This document shows, piece by piece, positions 1 to 7,666 of a stretch of 64,000 nucleotides of DNA. The notes under the pieces were generated by a model. The model was given only the letters and a program-made list of their open reading frames with translations. It did no database searches and had not been told where the DNA came from. Numbering within the stretch: position 1 is the stretch's first letter; the number at the start of each line of letters is the position of its first letter. The translations under genes and the position numbers were made by a program. Source of the stretch: Alphaproteobacteria bacterium (GTDB taxonomy: Bacteria > Pseudomonadota > Alphaproteobacteria > Micropepsales > Micropepsaceae); NCBI GenBank assembly GCA_024236055.1, contig JACKLF010000006.1, positions 62,001 through 126,000 on the forward strand, written 5' to 3'.

Positions 1-300
1 GGCACCGGCAACTATGTGGGGGGCGGGCTGTCCCTGCCCATCAACGACTGGGTGACGCTCAGCGCCAACCTGGGCCATCAATGGGTCCAGGCCGCCAAGG
101 TCGCGCTGGGCCGCGGCGGCGACTATACCCATGGCGACATCGGCGCGACCGTGACCTATCGCGCGCTGTCACTGGACCTGCGCTATGTCACCACCGACGC
201 GGGCAAAACCGTCTGCGGCTTCTACATGGCGACCGCCAATGCCTGCGCCGGCGGCTTCACTGGCATGTTGAGCTACACTTTCACCGCGGCGTCCTGGTAG
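1..300 (+). CDS. TorF family putative porin, C-terminal part
   Basis: The frame is open from base 1 and stops at 298-300, so the N-terminus lies outside the window. The roughly 99 visible residues alternate short amphipathic strands (for example VTLSANLGHQWVQ and LSLDLRYVTT) and end on an aromatic residue (SYTFTAASW), as outer-membrane beta-barrels do. The pattern 'GDYTHGDIGATVTYRALSLD' recalls the TIGR02001/TorF group of putative porins. Two Cys residues (VCGF and NACAGG) could form a disulfide in a loop. Role inferred: outer-membrane pore. Substrate unknown. Confidence 0.6.
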   Translation, partial: GTGNYVGGGLSLPINDWVTLSANLGHQWVQAAKVALGRGGDYTHGDIGATVTYRALSLDLRYVTTDAGKTVCGFYMATANACAGGFTGMLSYTFTAASW

Positions 301-319
301 ACGTGCCCTTGCAGGACGC

Positions 320-2923
320 TCAGGCTTCCAGCGCGCGGCGCAGCTGGGCCATGTCGAAGGGCTTGATCAGGTAGCGCACATTCGCGGCCGGGATGCTGGC
401 TTCCTCCTCCGAGGTGGAATAGCCCGTGGCAATCACCACCTTCAGGTCCGGGTTCAGCTTCAGCGCCTCCTGGACCAGCTCGCGGCCGTTCATGCCGGGC
501 AGGCCCAGATCGGTCAGCAGGATCGTGATGTCGGGATTGTCGCGCAGCACCGCCAGCGCCTGGGGCCCGTCTCCCGCCTCCAGCGTGTCCAGCCCGATCT
601 GTTCGGCCATGTCCACCGTGGTCATGCGGATCAGGCCGACATCCTCGACCACCAGCACCTTGGCGGACCTGTCCACGGCCGGGGCCGGCGGCGCGTCCGC
701 CTTCTCAATATTTGCCGGCGCCGTGCCGGCGGCGGGCGCCGCCAGCACGGCACGCAGCTTGCGCGCCAGCACGTCGCGGCGATAGGGCTTGGACAGAAGC
801 GTGGCGTCATCGTCCAGCTTGCCATTGTGCACGATGGAATTCTGGGTGTAGCCGCTGGTGTAAAGCACCCTGAGGCCGGGCTGCATCTGCTGGGCGCGGC
901 GGGTGAATTCGCGGGTCGGGATGGTGCCGGGCATCACCACATCGGTGAACAGAAGATCGAATTTCTCGCTTTCCAGCAGGGCCAGTCCCTGTTCCGCATT
1001 GCCGGCCTTTTGCACGCGATAGCCCAGCTCGCCCAGCATATCGACAACCGCGGCGCGCACGCCCTCATCGTCCTCGACAACCAGGATGCGCTCATTGCCG
1101 CCCTGGATCGCGCCCAGCGGCGCGGCATCGACCGCATCCTGCTGACGGCGGGTGCGCGGCAGATAGATCTTGATGGTCGTGCCGTCGCCCGGCTCGCTGT
1201 AGATCTTGATATGGCCGCCGCTCTGCTTGACGAAGCCATAGGCCTGGGCCAGGCCCAGCCCCGTGCCCTTGCCTTCGGGCTTTGTGGTGAAGAAGGGCTC
1301 GAACACCCGCGACATCACCTCGGGCGTCATGCCGGTGCCGGTATCGCTGACCGCCAGCATGACATACTGGCCCGGCGTGACCTCCGAATGGGCCACCGCA
1401 TAATCGTCGTCCAGCATGGCGTTGCCCACTTCCAGGGTCAGCTTGCCGCCGTCCGGCATGGCGTCGCGCGCGTTGATCGCCAGGTTCAGGATCATGTTCT
1501 CGACCTGGCTGGGGTCGGCCAGGGTGTTCCACAATCCGCCGCCGATCACCGTTTCCACGTCGATCCGTTCACCCAGCGTCCGGCGCAGCATCTCGGAAAT
1601 GTCGCGGATGACCCGGCCCAGGTCGATCGAGCGCGGCTCCAGCGTCTGGCGCCGGGCGAAGGCCAGCAACTGGCCGGTCAGGCGCGAGCCGCGCGCCACC
1701 GCGCCGATGGCATTCTGCAGCCGTTCCTTCAGCCGGGCATCGCCCGCCCCCGCGCCAGCCGCCGCAAGATCCAGGTTGGCGCTGATGACCTGCAGAAGAT
1801 TGTTGAAGTCGTGCGCGACGCCCCCGGTCAGGTGGCCGATCGCCTCCATCTTCTGGGACTGGCGCGCCATCGCCTCGGCGCGCAGGCGGGCGGTCATGTC
1901 CACCACCCCGATCAGGAAGCCGCCCGAGGCGACCGGCGCGCGGTAGATTTCCAGCTCGCGCCCGGCACGCACCACATGTTCGCTCTGCGAGGCTTCATGG
2001 CCCATCGGCGGCGGGGTGAAGATGCGCGCCGCCACCGGCATGTCGGTATCCATCGCCTGGAAATGGGTCAGGGTGGAGGTGCCAAGCCGCGCCTGGCTTT
2101 TGGGCAGGCCCAGAAGATCAAAGAAGCGCGCGCTACAGGCCGACAGCACGCCCGCACCGTCGAAATAGGCGATGCCCTCGCGCACCGAATCCAGCGTTGC
2201 CTGCAGCACGGCAGCTTCGGCGGCGCGGGCCCGTTCGGTACGCGCCAGAATCAGGTTGTTTCGCACCAGCATCGCGGCGGCGATGATCAGGATGCCCAGC
2301 ACGATGACCGCCGCGCCGATGGCGAAGGCCACTTCCAGGTCCTCGGTCTTGCGGCGGATGCGGTTGCGCTCCTCCAGAAGGCCGTTCTCCTCGGCGATCC
2401 CGGCGGATACGGCCTGACGCAGTTCGTCCATCCGGGCCTTGCCGGATTCCAGCAGTGCCCCCATGTCCGCGCCGGCGGCAGCCTGGGACAGGCTTTGGTC
2501 CAGGGCGTCGAAACGCTCGCGCACCAGGGCGCGCAGCTGGTCCGAACGCTTCTGCTGGGAGGGATTGTCGGCGGTCAGCTGGTCGAATTCCGCCAGATGG
2601 CCGGCGATCCGGTCGCGACCCTGGTTGTAGGGGGTCAGGAATTGCGGGTTGTGGGTGATCAGATAGCCGCGCTGGCCGGTTTCGGCGTCCTGCAGATCGG
2701 AGCGGACCAGCGCCAGGGACGCGATGACCCGATAGCTGTGGCGCACCCAGCTTTCGGCTTGCCGTTCATTGACCGCGAACTGGACCGTGACATAGGCGAC
2801 GACCGCCAGAACAAGAAAAAGCGGCACCGCGATCAGCAGCACCAGTCGATTGGCGGCCAAAACTGTCCCCGCACCCGGTTCCCCGGAGGCTAAACGGCGC
2901 GCGCCCTGAATGGTTCCCCGCAT
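320..2923 (-). CDS. CHASE3-PAS hybrid sensor histidine kinase with two receiver domains
   Basis: The protein is about 867 aa. TM1 is near residues 27-47, followed by a periplasmic CHASE3-like four-helix region (ETGQRGYLITHNPQFL), TM2 near 198-222, and a PAS-like segment. HisKA has its phospho-acceptor at about His371 (GGVAHDFNN), and HATPase_c shows DTGTGM and GKGTGLGLA. Two receivers follow, with phospho-acceptors at about Asp661 (FTDVVMPG) and Asp805 (LTDLGLPG). It probably senses an envelope or redox cue and passes phosphate within itself or to an Hpt protein; no DNA-binding regulator is adjacent. The frame stays open upstream through the tRNA-Gln gene, so I chose the ATG just before the TM1 region. 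That start has a poor ribosome site, so the exact start is uncertain. Confidence 0.88.
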   Translation of the reverse strand: MRGTIQGARRLASGEPGAGTVLAANRLVLLIAVPLFLVLAVVAYVTVQFAVNERQAESWVRHSYRVIASLALVRSDLQDAETGQRGYLITHNPQFLTPYNQGRDRIAGHLAEFDQLTADNPSQQKRSDQLRALVRERFDALDQSLSQAAAGADMGALLESGKARMDELRQAVSAGIAEENGLLEERNRIRRKTEDLEVAFAIGAAVIVLGILIIAAAMLVRNNLILARTERARAAEAAVLQATLDSVREGIAYFDGAGVLSACSARFFDLLGLPKSQARLGTSTLTHFQAMDTDMPVAARIFTPPPMGHEASQSEHVVRAGRELEIYRAPVASGGFLIGVVDMTARLRAEAMARQSQKMEAIGHLTGGVAHDFNNLLQVISANLDLAAAGAGAGDARLKERLQNAIGAVARGSRLTGQLLAFARRQTLEPRSIDLGRVIRDISEMLRRTLGERIDVETVIGGGLWNTLADPSQVENMILNLAINARDAMPDGGKLTLEVGNAMLDDDYAVAHSEVTPGQYVMLAVSDTGTGMTPEVMSRVFEPFFTTKPEGKGTGLGLAQAYGFVKQSGGHIKIYSEPGDGTTIKIYLPRTRRQQDAVDAAPLGAIQGGNERILVVEDDEGVRAAVVDMLGELGYRVQKAGNAEQGLALLESEKFDLLFTDVVMPGTIPTREFTRRAQQMQPGLRVLYTSGYTQNSIVHNGKLDDDATLLSKPYRRDVLARKLRAVLAAPAAGTAPANIEKADAPPAPAVDRSAKVLVVEDVGLIRMTTVDMAEQIGLDTLEAGDGPQALAVLRDNPDITILLTDLGLPGMNGRELVQEALKLNPDLKVVIATGYSTSEEEASIPAANVRYLIKPFDMAQLRRALEA

Positions 2924-3119
2924 GCTGTCACATTGTGGGGACGGGGCGGCCCGGGATAGGCCGCGAGCGTACAAAAGCTGGAAAAAGGCTGGCTGAGGGG
3001 TGCGGCGCGGTCCGCGCCAGCGGATGAGCCGGTCCCCACAGACCGGCGAAAGCGCCAAACGCGGCGAGCACAGGCGAGCCGCCGGGGATCTCGTTATTCC
3101 CGAATTTTCAGGATTAGGC

Positions 3120-3194
3120 TGGCTGGGGCGGGAGGGATCGAACCTCCGCATGCTGGAATCAAAATCCAGTGCCTTACCACTTGGCGACGCCCCA
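3120..3194 (-). tRNA. tRNA-Gln (UUG)
   Basis: Read on the minus strand, the 7-bp acceptor stem TGGGGCG pairs with CGCCCCA. The discriminator is G and CCA is encoded (3120-3122). The anticodon stem CTGGA/TCCAG carries the loop TTTTGAT, giving anticodon TTG. The T-arm contains GGTTCGATCC. The gene lies head to head with tRNA-Pro, 185 bp away, each with its own promoter. Confidence 0.95.
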
Positions 3195-3238
3195 GCAGGG
3201 GTGCGCGGGAGGGCTGGGCCACCCCCGCGGCGGCGCCC

Positions 3239-3267
3239 CGTATAGCCGGGCGCCGGGGCCACCGCAA
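3239..3267 (-). promoter_or_regulatory. sigma-70 type promoter of tRNA-Gln
   Basis: On the minus strand TTGCGG (3262-3267) is separated by 17 bp from TATACG (3239-3244). This ends 45 bp before the 5' end of tRNA-Gln. The same -35 hexamer and spacing occur in front of tRNA-Pro on the other strand. Confidence 0.6.
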
Positions 3268-3308
3268 ACCGGATGCAACAGCCGCCCACAATTGGCTTTT
3301 TACGCCAG

Positions 3309-3337
3309 TTGCGGGGGCGTGGGGGCATCGTTATAAG
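3309..3337 (+). promoter_or_regulatory. sigma-70 type promoter of tRNA-Pro
   Basis: TTGCGG (3309-3314), 17 bp, TATAAG (3332-3337), about 43 bp before the tRNA-Pro gene. It mirrors the promoter of the divergent tRNA-Gln gene. Confidence 0.6.
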
Positions 3338-3379
3338 GGCGCCTCCCGAGGCGAGGGGCCTGCCCCCACGTCACTGGTT

Positions 3380-3456
3380 CGGAGAGTAGCTCAGCCTGGT
3401 AGAGCACTACGTTCGGGACGTAGGGGCCGGAGGTTCGAATCCTCTCTCTCCGACCA
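3380..3456 (+). tRNA. tRNA-Pro (CGG)
   Basis: The 77-nt cloverleaf has acceptor CGGAGAG pairing with CTCTCCG, discriminator A and encoded CCA. The D-arm is AGCTCAGCCTGGTAGAGC. The anticodon stem CTACG/CGTAG holds the loop TTCGGGA, so the anticodon is CGG. The T-arm is GGAGG-TTCGAAT-CCTCT. Its 3' end and 12 bases of flank are repeated 140 bp downstream. Confidence 0.95.
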
Positions 3457-3480
3457 TTTCCTCCCTGCCTGTACAGATTT

Positions 3481-3608
3481 GGAGGTTCGACAAAGACCCG
3501 CCAGGGTCTTTGGGGCGGCCGTCAGGCCGATCCGAGCCATGGCGAGGACGAAAGCAGGCCGAAGGCGTGCTTTCGTCAATCCTCTCTCTCCGACCATTTC
3601 CTTCCTGC
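3481..3608 (+). repeat. tRNA-Pro 3'-end remnant split by a hairpin-rich insert
   Basis: Bases 3481-3490 repeat the T-arm start of tRNA-Pro (GGAGGTTCGA, as at 3429-3438). Bases 3578-3602 repeat 3438-3462 exactly (25 nt: T-arm, acceptor 3' strand, CCA, flank), and the match continues to 3608 with one mismatch. About 87 bases (3491-3577) separate the two parts, so the break falls in the T-loop. The insert holds a 9-bp hairpin (3491-3512, loop GCCA) and a 10-bp hairpin (3547-3577). It looks like a duplicated tRNA end hit by a small palindromic element. An integrase att scar is the alternative, but no integrase is near. Confidence 0.6.
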
Positions 3609-3617
3609 AATCAGACT

Positions 3618-3654
3618 GCGAAGGCGCCGTGCGGCAACGCACGGGGCGCTTCGC
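3618..3654. other. large imperfect palindrome with GCAA loop
   Basis: Nested inverted repeat: GTGCG-GCAA-CGCAC is flanked by GCGAAGGCGCC-like and GGGCGCTTCGC arms with mismatches. It follows the tRNA remnant and could end tRNA-Pro transcription, although no T-run follows. The rest of 3457-3852, apart from this palindrome, the remnant and the promoter at 3691, shows nothing else I can name. Confidence 0.35.
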
Positions 3655-3690
3655 CGCGCCCGGCCAGTCCTCCGCATACTGAGGGATTTC

Positions 3691-3720
3691 TTGACATTAA
3701 CCATTTTTCGACTGTATTAA
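3691..3720 (+). promoter_or_regulatory. sigma-70 type promoter of the YdcH-like gene
   Basis: TTGACA (3691-3696), 18 bp, TATTAA (3715-3720) in an AT-rich patch that stands out from its GC-rich surroundings. Start of RNA would be near 3727, giving a leader of about 125 nt. The leader contains a short hairpin GCGG-AAA-CCGC (3823-3833) just before the ribosome site. Confidence 0.55.
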
Positions 3721-3852
3721 TACTTTATTAACCATAGCAATCCGCCGTTCTGCTGAACGAGACTTGGTCGAACGAGACGGGGCGCATGGTTGAGGGGTGA
3801 TGAGAAGGTGCCCATCAGGGAAGCGGAAACCGCATTCCAAAGGATGAGCGCC

Positions 3853-4086
3853 ATGACCTCCACAACCAGCCTGTCGCAACTCCCCGTTCCGGCCCTGCCC
3901 GCCAATGACTGCGCGCCGCTGCAGGACCCGCGCCTTGCCGCCCTGCTGGAAGAGCATGGCGACCTGGACGGGGCCATCGCCGCGCTGCTGGCCAGCGGCA
4001 GCCGCGACGACCTTCAGATCACCCGCCTCAAGAAACGCAAGCTCCAGATCCGGGACGAGATCGCAGCCGTCATTCCGGTGATGTGA
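3853..4086 (+). CDS. YdcH/DUF465 family small protein
   Basis: This 77-residue protein has the family pattern: HGDLDGAIAALL, then DDLQITRLKKRKLQIRDEI, a charged two-helix hairpin as in YdcH (DUF465). The function of the family is unknown; members are small cytoplasmic proteins. The start at 3853 was chosen because AAAGG (3839-3843) sits 9 bases upstream. The in-frame ATG at 3844 abuts that site and is less likely. A recognisable promoter lies upstream at 3691 and the gene stands alone. Confidence 0.8.
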   Translation: MTSTTSLSQLPVPALPANDCAPLQDPRLAALLEEHGDLDGAIAALLASGSRDDLQITRLKKRKLQIRDEIAAVIPVM

Positions 4087-4152
4087 GTGATTGCGGGGCG
4101 CGCGCGCCGGCAATAGCCTGACCTTCGGGGACCAGTGTCTTTGGGGGCTTTC

Positions 4153-5556
4153 ATGATTGCCGCGCGCGCCGCCGCCTTTTGCCTTGCCGCGGGGCTGGGG
4201 CTGGTACTGGCCCAGCCCGCCCTGGCCCAGACTCCGGATCGGGCCCAGTTTCGCGCCATCTACAAGGAACTGATCGAAACCAACACCGCCTTGTCGGAAG
4301 GCGACTGCACCCTGGCGGCACAGCGCATGGCCGCGCACCTGAAACAGGCGGGCTACCCCGACAGCGACCTGACCGTCTTCACCGCGCCCGATCACCCCAG
4401 GGAGGGCGGGCTGGTCGCGGTGCTGCCCGGCACCGACCCGGGCGCCAAAGCCATCCTGCTGCTGGCGCATCTGGACGTGGTGGAGGCCAGGCGCGAGGAC
4501 TGGGAGCGCGATCCCTTCACCCTGGTCGAGGAAGGCGGCTATTTCTATGGCCGCGGCACCGCCGACGACAAGGAACTGGCTGCCGTCTGGGTCGACACGA
4601 TGATGCGGCTGAAGGCCCATCCGGTGCGCCGCACGGTGAAGATGGCGCTGACCTGCGGCGAGGAAGGCGCGCCCTTCAACGGCGCCGAATGGCTGGTGCA
4701 GAACCGGCGCGACCTGATCGACGCGGAATTCGCCCTGACCGAAGGCGGCTGGGGACGCATCGACGAAAGCGGCAGGCGCATCGCGCTGAGCATCAATGCC
4801 GGCGAGAAGCTGCCGCGCAATTTCATCCTGGAAGTGACCAATCCGGGTGGCCATGCCATGCGCCCGGTCAAGGACAATGCCATCGTGCGGCTGGGCGCGG
4901 CGCTGGGGCGGATCAACGCCTATGACTTTCCGCTGCAATCCACCGACGCCAGCCGGGAATATTTCACCCGCATGGCGCCGCTGGTCGCCCCCGACATGGG
5001 CGCGGCGATGACGGCCTTTGCGAAAAATCCCCATGACGAAAAGGCCGCCGCCATCGTGGCGCGCGATCCCGCCTACAACGCGATGATGCGCACCACCTGC
5101 GTGACCACCATGATCGAGGGCGGCCATGCCACCAACGCCATGCCCCAGCGGGCGCGCGCCAACATCAACTGCCGCATCTTTCCCGGCACCACGGTCGAGG
5201 CGGTTCAGGCCAGGCTGACCGAACTGGCGGCGGACCCGCAGGTGAAGGTCAGCGTGCAGGCGCGCAGCAAGGAACCGGCCAAATCCGCGCCCGCCCTGAC
5301 CGATGCGATCATGGGGCCGATCACCCGCGTCGCGGCCAGGCATTTTCCCGGCGTGCCGGTAATCCCCACCCTGGAAATCGGTTCGACCGATGCGGCCTAT
5401 CTGACGCCCGCCGGCATTCCCACCTATGGCTTCACCGCCATGTTCTTCGATCCCGACGGCAGCCGGCTGCACGGCTTCAACGAGCGCATCCGCACAGAGG
5501 TGGTCTATCAGGGCCGCGACATGCTCTACGACCTGGTGCGCGATTACGCCGGTTAG
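4153..5556 (+). CDS. M20 family metallopeptidase, exported
   Basis: The protein is about 467 aa with a signal peptide (hydrophobic core AAFCLAAGLGLVLA, likely cut after LAQ). M20 motifs appear in order: LLLAHLDVVEA (metal His and Asp), GRGTADDKELAA (bridging Asp), TCGEEGAP (catalytic Glu-Glu), the dimerisation-domain GGHA, and near the C-terminus HGFNERI (metal His). It is expected to be a two-zinc, co-catalytic peptidase or amidohydrolase in the periplasm. The sequence does not show its substrate. The start at 4153 has GGGGGC at a good distance; a GTG at 4135 is possible but badly placed. Confidence 0.9.
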   Translation: MIAARAAAFCLAAGLGLVLAQPALAQTPDRAQFRAIYKELIETNTALSEGDCTLAAQRMAAHLKQAGYPDSDLTVFTAPDHPREGGLVAVLPGTDPGAKAILLLAHLDVVEARREDWERDPFTLVEEGGYFYGRGTADDKELAAVWVDTMMRLKAHPVRRTVKMALTCGEEGAPFNGAEWLVQNRRDLIDAEFALTEGGWGRIDESGRRIALSINAGEKLPRNFILEVTNPGGHAMRPVKDNAIVRLGAALGRINAYDFPLQSTDASREYFTRMAPLVAPDMGAAMTAFAKNPHDEKAAAIVARDPAYNAMMRTTCVTTMIEGGHATNAMPQRARANINCRIFPGTTVEAVQARLTELAADPQVKVSVQARSKEPAKSAPALTDAIMGPITRVAARHFPGVPVIPTLEIGSTDAAYLTPAGIPTYGFTAMFFDPDGSRLHGFNERIRTEVVYQGRDMLYDLVRDYAG

Positions 5557-5562
5557 CGCGCC

Positions 5563-7638
5563 CTATTGCGGAAGCGCAAAGGCGACATAGGCCGCGCCCT
5601 GCTTCGCCTTCCTGTCGCGGGCATTGTCGGCCTGGATCAGCACGAACTGGCGCCCGCCCGCCATATAGGTGATCGGCGTGGCGTTGCCGGCGTAAGGCAG
5701 CGTGGCCTGCCACAACAGGTCGCCATTCGAAGCATCGAAGGCGCGGATTTTCTTGTCATAGATGGTGGCGCCGATGAACAGCAGCCCGGCATCGGTCAGG
5801 ATCGGCCCGCCGTAATTTTCCGACCCCGTCACCATGCCCTTGGCCGCCAGTTCGGGATATTCGCCCAGGGGAATGCGCCACAGATAGTCGCCGGTGTTCA
5901 GGTCGATGGCGTTCAGCGTGCCCCAGGGCGGGGCCACCGCCGGATAGCCGTCGGGATCGAGAAACTTCTTGTAGCCGGTGAAGCGATAGGGCTGGGGCTT
6001 TGCGCCGCCCGGCTCCTGCTTGGCGGGCGGGCCCGCATCCTCGCCGCTGATCAGAAATTGCAGCAGCGCCGTCAGCGTCTCGCCCTGGATCTGGGTGAAG
6101 GCGGGCATGCGCCCGGCGCCATGATGGATCATGCCGGTGATCTGGTCCGGCGACAGGAACTGCACTGCCTTGACCAGCGAAGGAAAGGCGGGGGGCGAGC
6201 CCTTGCGGTCGGGCCCGTGACAGGGCGCGCAATTGGCCTGATAGGTGGCCGCCCCCAGGCTGTGCGCGGCGGCGGCGGGCGCCAGCGCGCCAGTCCAGGC
6301 GATGTCGTTGGCGTTCAGATAAAGAATGCCACGCTTTGTGTCGGCGGCCGATCCGCCCCATTCGGCCCCGCCGTCGAAACCCGGCATCACCACCGTGGAC
6401 TGGCTGACTTTCAGCGGCGCGAAGGGGCCGTTGCTGTTGAAACTGTTCAGCCGCATCAGCGCCCATTGATGGGCAACCTCGGTACGGTTGGTCAGGTTGG
6501 AGATGTTCAGGGCCTGGCGGGCGAAAGGCTTGGGCAGCGCGGGCACCGGCTGGGTCGGGGACGAGACTTCGCCCGGCACGTCGCTTTGCGGCACCGGCGT
6601 CTCGGTAACCGGAAAGACCGGCTTGCCGGTTACCCGGTCCAGCACGAACAGATAGCCCTGCTTGGTCGGCTGGGCGACGGCGTCCACCATCCTGCCGTCA
6701 TGTTTGACCGTCAGCAGCACCGGCGGCGAGGGAAAATCGCGGTCCAGGATGTCGTGGTGCATGCCCTGGAAGTGCCAGAGCAGCTTGCCGGTGTTCGCAT
6801 CCAGCGCCAGCAGCGAATTGGCATAGAGATTGTCGCCTTTGCGGTCGGCGCCGTAAAAATCGTTCACCGCCGAGCCGGTCGGCGCATAGACGATGCCGCG
6901 CGCGGTGTCGATCACCATGCCCGCCCAGCTGTTGGCGCCGCCCGCCGTCTTCCAGGCATCGGCGGGCCAGGTGCCATGGCCGGGCTGGCCGGGTGCGGGA
7001 ATGGTGCGGAACGACCAGCGCAGCTTGCCGGTGTGCACATCGAAGGCGCGGATCATGCCCGGCGCGGCGGGCGCGGATTCGCCGGTGCGAAAACCGGTGA
7101 TGATCATGTCCTTCCAGATCACCCCCGGCGTGGTCAGCGACAGGTAGAAACTGTCCGGATCGCGGCCCATGCCCTTCCTGAGGTCGATATGGCCGTGGGT
7201 GCCGAAGCTTTCGATGGGCTTGCCGGTCGCCGGATCGAGCGCGAAGAGCATGTGCATGCAGGAGGCGAACAGCCGCCTGTCATGGCCGTCGCTCCACCAG
7301 GTCAGGCCGCGCTGCGCGCCCTTTGCCGCGATGCCCGGATCGAAGGTCCACAGAAGCTTGCCCGTCGCCCCGTCCAGCGCAATGGTCTTGAGCGAGGGCG
7401 TATAGGCATAGACCACGCCATCGATGGCCAGCGGATGGGTCTGGGGATCGCCGCCCTCGTCCATCTCGAATGTCCAGGCCTGGGCCAGGCTCTTCACATT
7501 GTCCTTGGTGATCTGGGTCAGGGTGGAGCTGCGCGTGCCGTCCGCCGAACCGCCATAGCGCGACCAGTCGGCGCCCGCGCCCATGGCCGGCAGGGGCGCG
7601 GCCAGACACAGCAGGGCGGCAAAAATGATCGGCTTCAT
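5563..7638 (-). CDS. PQQ-dependent dehydrogenase with an internal cytochrome c domain
   Basis: The protein is 691 aa with signal peptide MKPIIFAALLCLAAPLPAMG. Quinoprotein beta-propeller repeats are visible throughout (GATGKLLWTFDPG, HTGKLRWSFRT, NTGKLLWHFQG). A c-type heme motif CAPCH lies at about residues 471-475 inside a 90-residue insert that ends before the last propeller blades (LNAIDLNTGDYLWRIPLGE, ASNGDLLWQATLP). The LNAIDLNTG style resembles the glucose-dehydrogenase branch. It likely oxidises a sugar or alcohol in the periplasm and passes electrons through its heme to the respiratory chain. It follows ndh by 28 bp, and the two are probably co-transcribed. Its substrate cannot be read from the sequence. 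Confidence 0.9.
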   Translation of the reverse strand: MKPIIFAALLCLAAPLPAMGAGADWSRYGGSADGTRSSTLTQITKDNVKSLAQAWTFEMDEGGDPQTHPLAIDGVVYAYTPSLKTIALDGATGKLLWTFDPGIAAKGAQRGLTWWSDGHDRRLFASCMHMLFALDPATGKPIESFGTHGHIDLRKGMGRDPDSFYLSLTTPGVIWKDMIITGFRTGESAPAAPGMIRAFDVHTGKLRWSFRTIPAPGQPGHGTWPADAWKTAGGANSWAGMVIDTARGIVYAPTGSAVNDFYGADRKGDNLYANSLLALDANTGKLLWHFQGMHHDILDRDFPSPPVLLTVKHDGRMVDAVAQPTKQGYLFVLDRVTGKPVFPVTETPVPQSDVPGEVSSPTQPVPALPKPFARQALNISNLTNRTEVAHQWALMRLNSFNSNGPFAPLKVSQSTVVMPGFDGGAEWGGSAADTKRGILYLNANDIAWTGALAPAAAAHSLGAATYQANCAPCHGPDRKGSPPAFPSLVKAVQFLSPDQITGMIHHGAGRMPAFTQIQGETLTALLQFLISGEDAGPPAKQEPGGAKPQPYRFTGYKKFLDPDGYPAVAPPWGTLNAIDLNTGDYLWRIPLGEYPELAAKGMVTGSENYGGPILTDAGLLFIGATIYDKKIRAFDASNGDLLWQATLPYAGNATPITYMAGGRQFVLIQADNARDRKAKQGAAYVAFALPQ

Positions 7639-7666
7639 CGCTTCGCTCTCTGATGCAGATTCAGGC

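Noticed and set aside
3120..3328. N-terminal extension of the hybrid kinase to 3328
   Set aside because: It would run through the tRNA-Gln gene and its promoter, and the extra residues look like noise.
3438..3608. Integrase attachment site of a genomic island
   Set aside because: The tRNA-end repeat is only 140 bp away from the tRNA and no integrase or foreign genes lie between; a small element insertion fits better.
3771..3850. Possible riboswitch in the YdcH leader
   Set aside because: Two short stems (5 and 4 bp) but no match to any riboswitch core I know.
5566..5579. TTGC-N6-GCAA palindrome resembling a FixK box
   Set aside because: It lies across the 3' end of the PQQ gene between two converging genes, so it cannot serve a promoter there, and the first half is TTGC.
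5566..7653. Long open frame on the plus strand opposite the PQQ dehydrogenase (about 695 codons)
   Set aside because: It lies opposite a clear quinoprotein with signal peptide and heme motif; its translation is Arg-, His- and Gly-rich with no domain. Such frames are a side effect of high GC at third positions.
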